From Vibrio sp. VB16 (GTDB taxonomy: Bacteria; Pseudomonadota; Gammaproteobacteria; Enterobacterales; Vibrionaceae), in contig NZ_CP087590.1 in the NCBI RefSeq assembly GCF_015594925.2, positions 1,426,001 through 1,490,000 on the forward strand: a stretch of DNA of 64,000 nt, read 5' to 3'. Shown piece by piece: positions 41,480 through 50,345 of the stretch (positions are counted from its first letter, which is position 1; each line of letters begins with the position of its first letter). The notes beneath the pieces were generated by a model. That model did no database searches and had not been told where the DNA came from. It was given only the letters and a program-made list of their open reading frames with translations. Made by a program: the position numbers and the translations under genes.

Positions 41480-43765
41480 TTAAATCTTGCAACCGCCGCC
41501 TTCGCAATCTTCATCTTCTTTTACGATTACATCTTTACCTTGGTCGTCACTCGCACCGTCTCGGGTGTTGTGATAATACAGCGTTTTCACACCGAATTTA
41601 TAGGCGGTGAGTAGATCTTTAAGCAGAAGTTTCATCGGTACTTTGCCGTTGGAATGTGCTGCCGGATCGTAGTTCGTGTTGGCAGAAATTGCTTGGTCAA
41701 CAAATTTTTGCATGATACCAACTAGATGAAGGTATCCGTCATTTTGAGGGATAGTCCACAACAGTTCGTAGTTGTTTTTGAGCGCTTGATACTCAGGTAC
41801 AACTTGCTTAAGAATACCATCCTTCGACGCTTTAACTGAAACGTAACCACGTGGTGGTTCTATACCGTTGGTTGCGTTTGAGATTTGCGAAGAAGTCTCA
41901 GATGGCATCAATGCCGTCAACGTTGAGTTACGTAGGCCGTGAGTTTTTATCTCTTCTCGTAGCGTTTCCCAGTCGTAATGAAGGGCTTCATCACAGATCT
42001 GATCGATATCTTTTTTATAGGTATCAATTGGGAGAATGCCTTGCGAATAACGTGTCTCGTTAAAAGAAGGACAAGGTCCTTGTTCTTTCGCCAACTTAAC
42101 CGATGCTTTTAATAGGTAGTATTGAATAGCTTCAAAGGTTTTGTGGGTTAGGCTGTTCGCACTGCCGTCGGAATAACGCACACCATTTTTTGCAAGGTAG
42201 TAAGCGTAGTTAATCACGCCTACCCCTAAGGTACGACGATTCATAGTCGATTTGTATGCTGCTGGCAGCGGATAGTCTTGATAGTCGAGCAGAGCGTCTA
42301 ACGCCCTCACTACAAGCTCGGACAACTCTTCGAAGTCGTCTAATGACTTGATGGCGCCCAAGTTAAATGCAGACAAGGTACAGAGTGCTATCTCGCCGCT
42401 GTCGTCTTCAACATTGTTAAGTGGTTTGGTTGGCAGCGCAATCTCAAGACATAGGTTTGACTGGCGTATAGGCGCAACATTTGGATCAAAAGGACTGTGA
42501 GTATTACAGTGATCGACGTTTTGAACGTAGATACGACCCGTTGATGCTCTTTCCTGCATGAGCAATGAGAACAGATCAAGTGCCTTTACTGTCTCGCGCT
42601 TAATGTTCATGTCCGCTTCGTATTGAACATAGAGTTGTTCAAACTTGTCTTGGTCTTCGAAGAACGCGTCGTATAAACCGGGAACATCTGAAGGGGAAAA
42701 TAAGCTAATGTTGGCGCCTTTAACCAAGCGCGAATACATTGTTTTATTGATTTGTACACCGTAATCCATATGGCGAACACGATTTTCTTCCACACCCCGG
42801 TTGTTCTTCAGAACTAATAAAGACTGTACTTCGCCGTGCCATATTGGATAGAACACTGTTGCAGCGCCACCACGGACGCCACCTTGAGAACAACATTTCA
42901 CGGCAGTTTGGAAATATTTGTAGAATGGAATACAACCCGTGTGGAAGGCTTCTCCACCACGAATCTCCGAACCTAAGGCTCGAATTCTACCAGCGTTAAT
43001 ACCAATACCAGCACGCTGAGACACGTAACGTACTATTGAGCTTGACGTCGCGTTGATTGAATTAAGGCTATCGTCACATTCAATAAGAACACAAGAGCTA
43101 AATTGACGAGTTGGCGTACGAACACCAGACATAATTGGTGTAGGTAAAGAAATTTTAAAGGTAGAGACGGCGTCGTAGAAACGCTTTACGTAATCGAGTC
43201 GTGTATCTCGTGGATACTTAGCGAATAGGCAAGCTGCAACAAGGATATATAAAAACTGAGCACTTTCATATATCTCTTTTGTTACACGATTTTGCACAAA
43301 ATACTTACCTTCGAGTTGTTTTACCGCGGCGTATGAGAAGTCCAAATCACGCTTGTGGTCAATAAATTCGTCCATTTGAACGAACTCTTGTTCTGAGTAA
43401 TCTTCTAGAAGATGTTTGTCGTATTTACCGTTACCAACGAGCTTAGAAACTTGATTGTAAAGAGTGGGTGGCTCGTATTGACCATAAGCTTTTTTGCGCA
43501 AGTGAAAGACAGAAAGTCGTGCGGCCAGATATTGATAATCTGGCGTCTCTTCTGAGATAAGGTCAGCAGCCGACTTTATGATGGTTTCGTGAATATCACT
43601 AGTGGTAATGCCATCATAGAACTGGATGTGAGATTTGATTTCAACTTGAGAGACGGAAACATTGTCTAGGCCCTCTGCGGCCCATGTGATCACGCGATGG
43701 ATCTTTTCTAGATCAATGGTTTCTTTACGGCCATTACGTTTAGTAACGGTGAGTTGCTGGTTCAT
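41480..43765 (-). CDS. nrdA: Ribonucleoside-diphosphate reductase class Ia alpha subunit
   Basis: The 761-aa catalytic subunit reduces ribonucleotides to deoxyribonucleotides. An N-terminal ATP-cone (about 5-95: VTKRNGRKETIDLEKIHRV) mediates dATP inhibition. Active-site pieces are FSSCVLIE (first active Cys), NLCLEI with the E/C catalytic pair, and ALMPSETSSQISNATNG. The C-terminus EDCEGGGCKI carries the redox-active Cys pair. NrdR-like boxes and a DnaA box lie upstream. Confidence 0.98.
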   Translation of the reverse strand: MNQQLTVTKRNGRKETIDLEKIHRVITWAAEGLDNVSVSQVEIKSHIQFYDGITTSDIHETIIKSAADLISEETPDYQYLAARLSVFHLRKKAYGQYEPPTLYNQVSKLVGNGKYDKHLLEDYSEQEFVQMDEFIDHKRDLDFSYAAVKQLEGKYFVQNRVTKEIYESAQFLYILVAACLFAKYPRDTRLDYVKRFYDAVSTFKISLPTPIMSGVRTPTRQFSSCVLIECDDSLNSINATSSSIVRYVSQRAGIGINAGRIRALGSEIRGGEAFHTGCIPFYKYFQTAVKCCSQGGVRGGAATVFYPIWHGEVQSLLVLKNNRGVEENRVRHMDYGVQINKTMYSRLVKGANISLFSPSDVPGLYDAFFEDQDKFEQLYVQYEADMNIKRETVKALDLFSLLMQERASTGRIYVQNVDHCNTHSPFDPNVAPIRQSNLCLEIALPTKPLNNVEDDSGEIALCTLSAFNLGAIKSLDDFEELSELVVRALDALLDYQDYPLPAAYKSTMNRRTLGVGVINYAYYLAKNGVRYSDGSANSLTHKTFEAIQYYLLKASVKLAKEQGPCPSFNETRYSQGILPIDTYKKDIDQICDEALHYDWETLREEIKTHGLRNSTLTALMPSETSSQISNATNGIEPPRGYVSVKASKDGILKQVVPEYQALKNNYELLWTIPQNDGYLHLVGIMQKFVDQAISANTNYDPAAHSNGKVPMKLLLKDLLTAYKFGVKTLYYHNTRDGASDDQGKDVIVKEDEDCEGGGCKI

Positions 43766-43871
43766 TATTGTCGATATCCCTAATAAGACTGACTAAAGCC
43801 CTTTTTTTGTAATTTTTGTAAAAGCAATAGGGGCTTGTGTGATCAATACCCCCTAAATGAAAAATGGAAAA

Positions 43872-43917
43872 ACACTACATGTAGGGGTGTTGTGTGGAGC
43901 GACTTACAAGATAGTGC
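43872..43917 (-). promoter_or_regulatory. Pair of NrdR-like boxes
   Basis: ACACTACATGTAGGGG (43872-43887) and ACTTACAAGATAGTGC (43902-43917) each approximate the NrdR palindrome (ACACTATATATAGTGT type). Their starts are 30 bp apart, about three helical turns, the usual arrangement before nrd operons. They would mediate ATP/dATP-sensitive repression. The second box is imperfect. Confidence 0.65.
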
Positions 43918-43957
43918 GTTTTTAAGAAATTTTCAAGATTCAGGTTGTGGGTTAGTT

Positions 43958-43966
43958 TGTGGATAA
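43958..43966 (-). promoter_or_regulatory. DnaA box upstream of nrdA
   Basis: TGTGGATAA on the plus strand is an exact DnaA box (TTATCCACA) on the minus strand. E. coli nrdAB is DnaA-regulated, so its place 190 bp upstream of the nrdA start is meaningful. Confidence 0.65.
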
Positions 43967-44170
43967 CTTGGAAAATGTCGGCAATCAGTTAGTAGGCACT
44001 TACTGAGCAAATAAGACGAGGATTAGTAGCAATAAAAAGGAAGCTAATTGAATACTGTTTTGAAAAGAAAATAAAAATATTTTCCTTGATCTTTGACGAG
44101 TTTTACATTTAAAGATCTTGATCTAATTATTATGCAAAACCCGTCTAATTTGTCGTCAAATTAGTAGACG

Positions 44171-44908
44171 CTAAGCGGGAAGTTGAGTATGAACAATATA
44201 ATTTACATCGACTCGTGGGCCCAAGCGATAAGAATCAAATAATGGGTTGTAATGTAGCCCTGTAATCCCTAATTCTAACAGGTTGGTTTTGTCTACCATC
44301 GTTAGCAACTCTGAAGGTTTGATGAATTTATCATGGTGATGCGTACCTTGAGGAACAATCTTTAAAATCTTCTCTGCACCTACGATGGCAAACAGGTAAG
44401 ACTTGAAATTTCGGTTCAGTGTTGAAAAGAATACATGGCCACCTGGCCTAATTAGTTTTTCACACGCACGGATAATAGAAAGTGGATCAGGCACGTGCTC
44501 CAACATCTCCATGCAAGTGATGACATCATAGCTATCTGGATTTTGTTCTGCGTGTTCCTCTATTGTGCTTTGTATGTAGGTTAGGCTGGTTTTTGTCTCC
44601 AATGCATGCAACCTCGCGACCTCCAATGGCTCCTTGCCCATATCTAAACCTGTCACCTGTGCGCCCTGCTTAGCCATGCTTTCAGATAAGATTCCGCCCC
44701 CACAGCCAACGTCTAATACCTTTTTATCAAATAAACCATTGGCCTTATCTAATACAAAGTTTAACCGTAGCGGATTGATTTGATGTAACGGTTTAAATTC
44801 CCCATCAAGGTCCCACCATCTTGATGCCATATCTTCAAATTTTTTGATCTCTTCTGGATCGACGTTCACTGTTGGTGACATTGCTAATTCTTCATTGACG
44901 GTATTCAT
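44171..44908 (-). CDS. ubiG: Ubiquinone biosynthesis O-methyltransferase
   Basis: A 245-aa SAM-dependent methyltransferase that performs both O-methylations of ubiquinone synthesis. Typical pieces are ASRWWDLDGEFKPLHQINPLRLNF, the SAM motif LDVGCGGGILSESMA, MEMLEHVPDP and FFSTLNRN. ATG 44908 gives MNTVNEELAM; ATG 44881 is an alternative. The position beside nrdA and gyrA matches other Vibrionaceae and E. coli. Confidence 0.97.
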   Translation of the reverse strand: MNTVNEELAMSPTVNVDPEEIKKFEDMASRWWDLDGEFKPLHQINPLRLNFVLDKANGLFDKKVLDVGCGGGILSESMAKQGAQVTGLDMGKEPLEVARLHALETKTSLTYIQSTIEEHAEQNPDSYDVITCMEMLEHVPDPLSIIRACEKLIRPGGHVFFSTLNRNFKSYLFAIVGAEKILKIVPQGTHHHDKFIKPSELLTMVDKTNLLELGITGLHYNPLFDSYRLGPRVDVNYIVHTQLPA

Positions 44909-45075
44909 AATGGATTATAAACAGATATTGCAGCGACTTGAAAGGAACGGCCTCAATAAAGCGGTTCGCTAATGCAGGTTTTTGATGAGATAAGAAGATA
45001 GAGTGTTTTAACCAGTATGAAATTTATCTCTGCCAGAAGAGGTCTCATTATTAGGCTTAAAATAAGGAGTCGAGT

Positions 45076-45804
45076 ATGAACAAGAGCACCTTTTTTACTG
45101 TTATGTTATTAATCACATCTGGTTCTCATTCATCGCTAACATTTGCTAGCGATCAGATTTGGTCACATGAAGGGCAACCTGCGCAATTAATAGAGCTGTT
45201 TACATCTGAAGGATGTTCTAGTTGTCCGCCTGCTGATAAGTATTTGAGTCAGTTCCAACAACATTCTGGTTTATGGACTGAGTTTATTCCGCTCGCTTTT
45301 CATGTGGATTATTGAAACTACCTTGGCTGGAAAGATGAATTCTCACATCCTTCTTTTACTCAACGCCAACGCCTGTATAAAAGCTATGGTGCTTCATCTT
45401 CAGTTTATACACCGGGTTTCTTTGTTGATGGCAAAGAATGGAGAGGTTATTTTTCGAGAGACCAATTGCCTTTTAATTCGGCTTCTGTGGCCGGAAAACT
45501 CATGGTTAGGCGTTCAGGGAATCAATTTGTTCTTTCGTATAGCGCAAAAGGTGAATATATCGCGCACCTTGTCTTGCTCGCCATGGATGAGAGCACAGAA
45601 ATTAAAGCAGGCGAAAATAGAGGTAAAAAATTGAAGCACGATTTTGTTGTTTTAGATAAACAACAATTACTAGCAGAGCAGAACTGGCGCTTTGAGTTAT
45701 CAGCGTGGCCAGAAAAAGCGGACGCAATGGCGGTATGGTTAACGAAACGAGATAGCTTTCAACCGATACAAACGGTAGGTGGCTTGTTGGTTTCATCACA
45801 ATAA
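45076..45804 (+). pseudogene. DUF1223 secreted protein gene broken by in-frame TGA
   Basis: The reading frame from ATG 45076 encodes a signal peptide and the DUF1223 start (AQLIELFTSEGCSSCPPADKYL, with a thioredoxin-like CxxC), then reaches HVDY and TGA at 45313-45315. The same frame continues at once with NYLGWKDEFSHPSFTQRQ and runs to 45804 with normal DUF1223 text (VYTPGFFVDGKEW). In the family this spot reads HVDYW-YLGWKD, so TGG (Trp) has become TGA by one change. The rest of the frame is undamaged, so the lesion is recent, or a sequencing error, or leaky read-through occurs. AAGGAG precedes the start. Confidence 0.85.
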
Positions 45805-46211
45805 AACTATTAACTCTGAAGTCAGAGCAATAAAATAAGTTAGGCGGGAGAAGGTAAACGCATAACACCAATATAAAACCGTATAGAGAAATAACCAGCA
45901 CGGCTCTGTTACGTCTTTTAGCAAGAAATAGACAATGTCATCTCCTTGTTGTCTATTTCTTGCTACGAGCTTTACATACGTCTTATTTTCTCGACAACAA
46001 ACGCGAATAGCGTATTTTTCTGCTCACAAAATCATCACTATTCAATAAATTAGCACACAGAAACGCGTCTTTCATGGGATTTGCAACTTTTTGATGCCAC
46101 AACATCATAAAAGGTGATGGAAAGTGGTGCGGATACGATAAGTTTTGTGTTATATTTTGCGACCTTGTACGTATCGAATATACGATCAAAATATAGAGGG
46201 AAAATGGCTCT
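45805..46211 (+). other. Gene-free region upstream of gyrA
   Basis: A 407-bp stretch with a small hairpin (CTCTGA-AG-TCAGAG, about 45814-45827), a long 16-bp inverted repeat (listed separately) and the gyrA promoter zone. TATATT at 46151-46156 is a plausible -10 for gyrA, but I see no good -35. Confidence 0.6.
45920..45964. repeat. Perfect 16-bp inverted repeat between DUF1223 remnant and gyrA
   Basis: AGCAAGAAATAGACAA at 45920-45935 pairs perfectly with 45949-45964, leaving a 13-nt loop. No T tract follows on either strand, so it is not a standard terminator. It lies about 115 bp after the DUF1223 stop. Confidence 0.85.
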
Positions 46212-48872
46212 ATGAGCGATCTAGCTAAAGAGATCACGCCCATAAACATTGAAGATGAGCTGAGAAGTTCTTACTTAGACTACGCGATGTCTGTCATCGT
46301 TGGTCGTGCTCTTCCTGATGTGCGTGATGGCCTAAAACCAGTACACCGCCGCGTTTTATTCGCGATGAATGTGCTTGGTAATGATTGGAACAAAGCATAT
46401 AAAAAATCTGCCCGTGTTGTGGGTGATGTAATCGGTAAATATCACCCTCACGGTGATAGTGCTGTATACGACACGATAGTTCGTATGGCACAACCGTTTT
46501 CTTTACGTTACATGCTGGTCGATGGCCAGGGTAACTTTGGTTCTATTGATGGGGACTCAGCAGCAGCGATGCGTTATACGGAAGTCCGTATGTCGAAGAT
46601 CGCTCATGAACTTCTTGCTGACCTTGATAAAGAAACAGTAGATTACGTCCCTAACTACGACGGAACAGAATTTATTCCAGCGGTTTTACCAACGAAGGTA
46701 CCAACATTGTTGGTTAATGGTTCGTCTGGTATTGCGGTTGGTATGGCGACAAATATCCCTCCTCATAACTTGAATGAGGTTATTGCTGGTTGCCTAGCGT
46801 TTATCGATAATGAAGAAATCACTATCGAAGAGCTTATGGACTTTATTCCAGGTCCTGACTTTCCAACGGCTGCTTTAATCAGTGGGCGTAAAGGGATAGT
46901 CGAAGCTTATAATACCGGACGCGGTAAAGTTTACATGCGTTCAAAAGCGCATATCGAATCTGAAAAGAACGGTAAAGAAACAATCATTGTTACTGAAATA
47001 CCTTATCAGGTTAATAAGGCGCGCGTAATCGAAAAGATTGCCGAGCTTGTTAAAGATAAAAAGGTAGAAGGTATCAGTGCCCTACGTGATGAGTCTGATA
47101 AAGACGGCATGCGTATTGTTATCGAATGTAAGCGTGATGCGGTTGCGGAAGTGGTTTTAAATAACCTCTACTCATTGACACAGCTTCAAACTACGTTCGG
47201 TATCAACATGGTCGCGCTAGATAACGGCCAACCTAAACTATTCAACCTTAAAGAAATGTTGAAGTGTTTTGTTGATCACCGTCGTGAGGTTGTTACACGC
47301 CGTACTATCTTCGAACTTCGTAAAGCGCGTGATCGTGCACATATCTTAGAAAGTCTTGCGTTAGCACTGGCGAATATCGACGAAATCATCGAATTGATTC
47401 GTAACGCATCGACGCCTGCAGAAGCGAAAGCTGGCTTAGTTGCTCGCGGTTGGGACCTTGGTAATGTTGCGGGGATGCTTGAACGAGCTGGTACTGATGC
47501 TGCTCGTCCAGAGTGGCTAGAAGACCAGTTTGGTATTCGTGATGGCCAATACTATCTAACAGAACAACAAGCTCAAGCTATTCTAGAGCTTCGTTTACAC
47601 AGATTGACTGGTTTAGAGCACGAGAAAATTCTTGAAGAGTATAAAGCACTTCTTGAAGAAATTGCCGAGTTAATGCTTATTCTTTCTAGTACTGATCGCT
47701 TGATGGAAGTGATTCGTGAAGAGCTAGAAATTGTCCGTGACAATTTTGGTGATGAGCGTCGTACGGAAATTATTGCCGCTGTCCATGATATGGATATGGA
47801 AGAACTCATTGCACAAGAAGATGTTGTAGTTACTTTGTCTCATGCAGGTTACGTTAAGTATCAAATCCTGAATGACTACGAAGCACAGCGTCGAGGTGGT
47901 AAGGGTAAGAGCGCGACTAAGATGAAAGACGAAGATTATATCGAGCGTCTATTAGTTGCCAATACTCACGACAACATTCTCTGTTTCTCTACGAGAGGCA
48001 AGGCGTATCGCTTGAAAGTATTCCAACTTCCTCAAGCAAGTCGAAATGCACGTGGTAAACCTATCGTTAATATTCTGCCTCTAGAAGAAAACGAAAGAAT
48101 CACGGCTATTTTACCAGTAACGGAATACTCTGAAGATAAATTTATCTTTATGGCGACTGGTGATGGTACGGTGAAGAAAACATCATTAGCAAGTTTTGCT
48201 AATGTACGTTCAAACGGTCTTATCGCTGTGAACCTGAGAGATGATGATTCTCTTATTGGTGTTGATATTACCGATGGTAATAGCGATATCATGCTGTTCT
48301 CTAAAACGGGTAAAGTGGTTCGCTTTAAAGAAGAACTTGTTCGAGGAATGGGTCGTACAGCGGCTGGTGTTCGCGGTATGAAGCTGGTTAATGGTGATCA
48401 AGTTGTTTCGTTAATTGTTCCTGCCAACGAAGGTAATATATTAACGGTGACACAAAATGGTTACGGTAAACAAACTTCATTAGAAGAATACCCAACGAAA
48501 GGTCGTGCTACACAAGGCGTGGTTTCGATTAAGGTTTCTGAGCGTAACGGACAAGTTATCGGTGCTGTGCAGGTTGTAGATGGTGATGAGTTTATGATGA
48601 TCACCGACGCTGGCACATTGGTACGTACTCGTGTTTCTGAAGTTAATCAGGTTGGACGTAATACACTAGGTGTCACGCTAATCAAAACGTCTGAAGATGA
48701 AAATGTTGTTGCACTGCAAAGAATTGACGAGATAGAGGAAGCCGAAATAGAAGAATTAGAAGGGGAAGAAATTGACCCAACTAATGAATCTGAATCAGTG
48801 ACTGATACTCAAGATTCTGAAAAGAGCGATGACGACATTGAAGATGATGCTGACGTTGACTCTGAAGAGTAA
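46212..48872 (+). CDS. gyrA: DNA gyrase subunit A
   Basis: The 886-aa breakage-reunion subunit of DNA gyrase, which introduces negative supercoils. The active-site Tyr is Y122 in AMRYTEVRM. The quinolone-resistance region reads HPHGDSAVYDTI with Ser83 and Asp87, the susceptible form. The C-terminal beta-pinwheel contains the GyrA box QRRGGKGK (about residue 560). The acidic tail (EEAEIEELEGEE onward) is typical of Vibrio. ATG 46212 follows AGAGGGAAAATGG. Confidence 0.99.
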   Translation: MSDLAKEITPINIEDELRSSYLDYAMSVIVGRALPDVRDGLKPVHRRVLFAMNVLGNDWNKAYKKSARVVGDVIGKYHPHGDSAVYDTIVRMAQPFSLRYMLVDGQGNFGSIDGDSAAAMRYTEVRMSKIAHELLADLDKETVDYVPNYDGTEFIPAVLPTKVPTLLVNGSSGIAVGMATNIPPHNLNEVIAGCLAFIDNEEITIEELMDFIPGPDFPTAALISGRKGIVEAYNTGRGKVYMRSKAHIESEKNGKETIIVTEIPYQVNKARVIEKIAELVKDKKVEGISALRDESDKDGMRIVIECKRDAVAEVVLNNLYSLTQLQTTFGINMVALDNGQPKLFNLKEMLKCFVDHRREVVTRRTIFELRKARDRAHILESLALALANIDEIIELIRNASTPAEAKAGLVARGWDLGNVAGMLERAGTDAARPEWLEDQFGIRDGQYYLTEQQAQAILELRLHRLTGLEHEKILEEYKALLEEIAELMLILSSTDRLMEVIREELEIVRDNFGDERRTEIIAAVHDMDMEELIAQEDVVVTLSHAGYVKYQILNDYEAQRRGGKGKSATKMKDEDYIERLLVANTHDNILCFSTRGKAYRLKVFQLPQASRNARGKPIVNILPLEENERITAILPVTEYSEDKFIFMATGDGTVKKTSLASFANVRSNGLIAVNLRDDDSLIGVDITDGNSDIMLFSKTGKVVRFKEELVRGMGRTAAGVRGMKLVNGDQVVSLIVPANEGNILTVTQNGYGKQTSLEEYPTKGRATQGVVSIKVSERNGQVIGAVQVVDGDEFMMITDAGTLVRTRVSEVNQVGRNTLGVTLIKTSEDENVVALQRIDEIEEAEIEELEGEEIDPTNESESVTDTQDSEKSDDDIEDDADVDSEE

Positions 48873-48890
48873 TTAACGGCTAAAATTAAT

Positions 48891-48921
48891 AAAAAAACCG
48901 GGCCGAAAGCCCGGTTTTTTT
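48891..48921 (+). terminator. Terminator after gyrA
   Basis: CCGGGC-CGAAA-GCCCGG extended by A7/T7 flanks; the canonical strong form. It lies 18 bp after the gyrA stop. Confidence 0.95.
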
Positions 48922-48974
48922 ATGCTTGAAATGCTATCGTATTGCGACAATTCTCATTTTCTATATCTATCCAT

Positions 48975-49604
48975 ATGCCTGTTTTAATTCTCTGTTTGTT
49001 ACTCACGCTCATCATTTTTCTATTTCATTTTAGATATCAAAAAAAGAGCAGCTTATTAACTCCGCTTGTCATATCTGTCACTTTATCTTCGATTTGCACG
49101 CTTTCTTGGTTCTATATTGTGTCTCCAGGTAAGGAGCAAACCAAGGTTGTAAAACTTGCTGTCCCATTAACTATCGATGAAATTATTGTCGAGATTCAAG
49201 ACAAACTAAGAGAAGACAAAAATAATGCGGATTTGTGGTTTCAATTGGGGCAAGGATATTTTGCAAATGGAGAATTTACCAATGCAGACACTTGCTTTGG
49301 GTACGTGTTGCGATTGACTGATGAACCTTCATCGACCATTTATGCCGCAAAAGCCACGGCCTTATATTATTTAAGCTCACAGCGCATGACTAAAGAAGTA
49401 AATGAATTACTGGATATCGCTTTGTCAAAGGACCAACTAAACGATACTGCCTTAATGCTCATCGCTAATGACCACTTCATTAGTTTTAGATATGATGACG
49501 CGATTAAGACTTGGCAAAAAGTGTTAGATTCAGAACGCCAGGGTATAGACAGAGTAGCAATCATTAATTCTATAAACAGAACCCAAGCACTACAAACTAA
49601 GTAG
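48975..49604 (+). CDS. nrfG: NrfG-like TPR protein for cytochrome c552 heme attachment
   Basis: About 209 aa from ATG 48975 (a TTG at 48942 would add 11 residues). Two N-terminal membrane helices (about 2-18 and 31-50) are followed by a periplasmic TPR domain: DLWFQLGQGYFANGEFTNADTCFGYVLRL, STIYAAKATALYYLSS, and ALMLIANDHFISFRYDDAIKTWQKVLDSE. This is the layout of CcmI/NrfG, which presents the NrfA apoprotein so the special CxxCK heme can be attached. The nrfA and nrfBCDE genes lie 0.7-8 kb downstream, but this gene is separated from them. It is just after gyrA with its own terminator-isolated position. Confidence 0.78.
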   Translation: MPVLILCLLLTLIIFLFHFRYQKKSSLLTPLVISVTLSSICTLSWFYIVSPGKEQTKVVKLAVPLTIDEIIVEIQDKLREDKNNADLWFQLGQGYFANGEFTNADTCFGYVLRLTDEPSSTIYAAKATALYYLSSQRMTKEVNELLDIALSKDQLNDTALMLIANDHFISFRYDDAIKTWQKVLDSERQGIDRVAIINSINRTQALQTK

Positions 49605-50345
49605 TTCTCAGTTTCTTGATATTGAGTGCTTGTTCTGTATGTTGGGTGTTGTTTCAGCAGGCTAGTTGTCTTGCTCTCATCTTTTCAATTGAACAGGTTA
49701 CTTGCTGCCAACTAACGGGTGACATTTTTAAATTTTTCGTCTCATTTTAGCCATTTCCTTTCTATCTATACAAGAGTTTGCGGTGTATATCCGTTTCGAC
49801 ACTGCTTACTCTTGTCGCGTATATCGCTCCAATTGATTAGTCCGATTGCAACTAACAATTTATTACTGTTAGTGAGTAATCTGCACCTATATCTGAATTG
49901 AATAGCGTGGTCTATCTTCAGTTCTCTGCAATCAACCATAGCCAAGATTGAATCGTTTAATTCCTTTAAAAACCAATCAATGTTGGTGAAGAGATGACGC
50001 CAGAGCGCAACTAAATCGGTGGTTTGTTTGATGGTCAAGAGTGGGCAAGTTTATTTTCTAGCAAATCTATAGTCAGCCGGGGTGACTCGTGATTCAAAAA
50101 CCAGTGAAACACACCATCACGATCAGACAATATTTTATATTCAGGTTGTCTACCTGAGTAACTGATTGATATTGAGTGCTCTCTATTACGTTCGTATATA
50201 CGCCAACGAAAGACACTAACACGCCGGAACCATTCGTTTCCAAGATGATGTTTGAAGAAAAATTAGGAATACAAAAAAGAAAAATGCCAGCAAAAGCTGG
50301 CATTTAATTTAAAGTCAACGGGGAGGTGTTGACCTCACTTATCTA
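49605..50345. other. 741-bp region without a recognisable gene
   Basis: Between nrfG and nrfA. A 90-codon minus-strand ORF (49766-50038) has no recognisable family and no good ribosome-binding site. The 15-mer TTGATATTGAGTGCT occurs at 49616-49630 and again at 50166-50180, about 550 bp apart, framing most of the region. It could be the remains of a lost gene or of a small inserted element; no terminal inverted repeats were noticed. Confidence 0.6.
50273..50305 (-). terminator. Terminator of nrfA
   Basis: AAATGCCAGC / GCTGGCATTT, a perfect 10-bp stem with AAAA loop. On the minus strand it runs into TTTTTCTTTTTT. Confidence 0.9.

Larger units (their letters stand above)
43766..44170 (-). promoter_or_regulatory. 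nrdA upstream control region
   Basis: A gene-free 405-bp stretch between ubiG and nrdA. It holds two NrdR-like boxes and a DnaA box, described separately. The ubiG-proximal half is AT-rich with no further pattern that I could recognise. Confidence 0.7.

Noticed and set aside
45313..45315. Selenocysteine at the in-frame TGA of the DUF1223 gene
   Set aside because: The family has Trp, not Cys, at that position and no SECIS-like hairpin directly follows; a simple TGG to TGA change is sufficient.
49766..50038. A 90-codon minus-strand frame as a transposase remnant
   Set aside because: No DDE, HTH or terminal repeats could be recognised; treated as unexplained sequence only.
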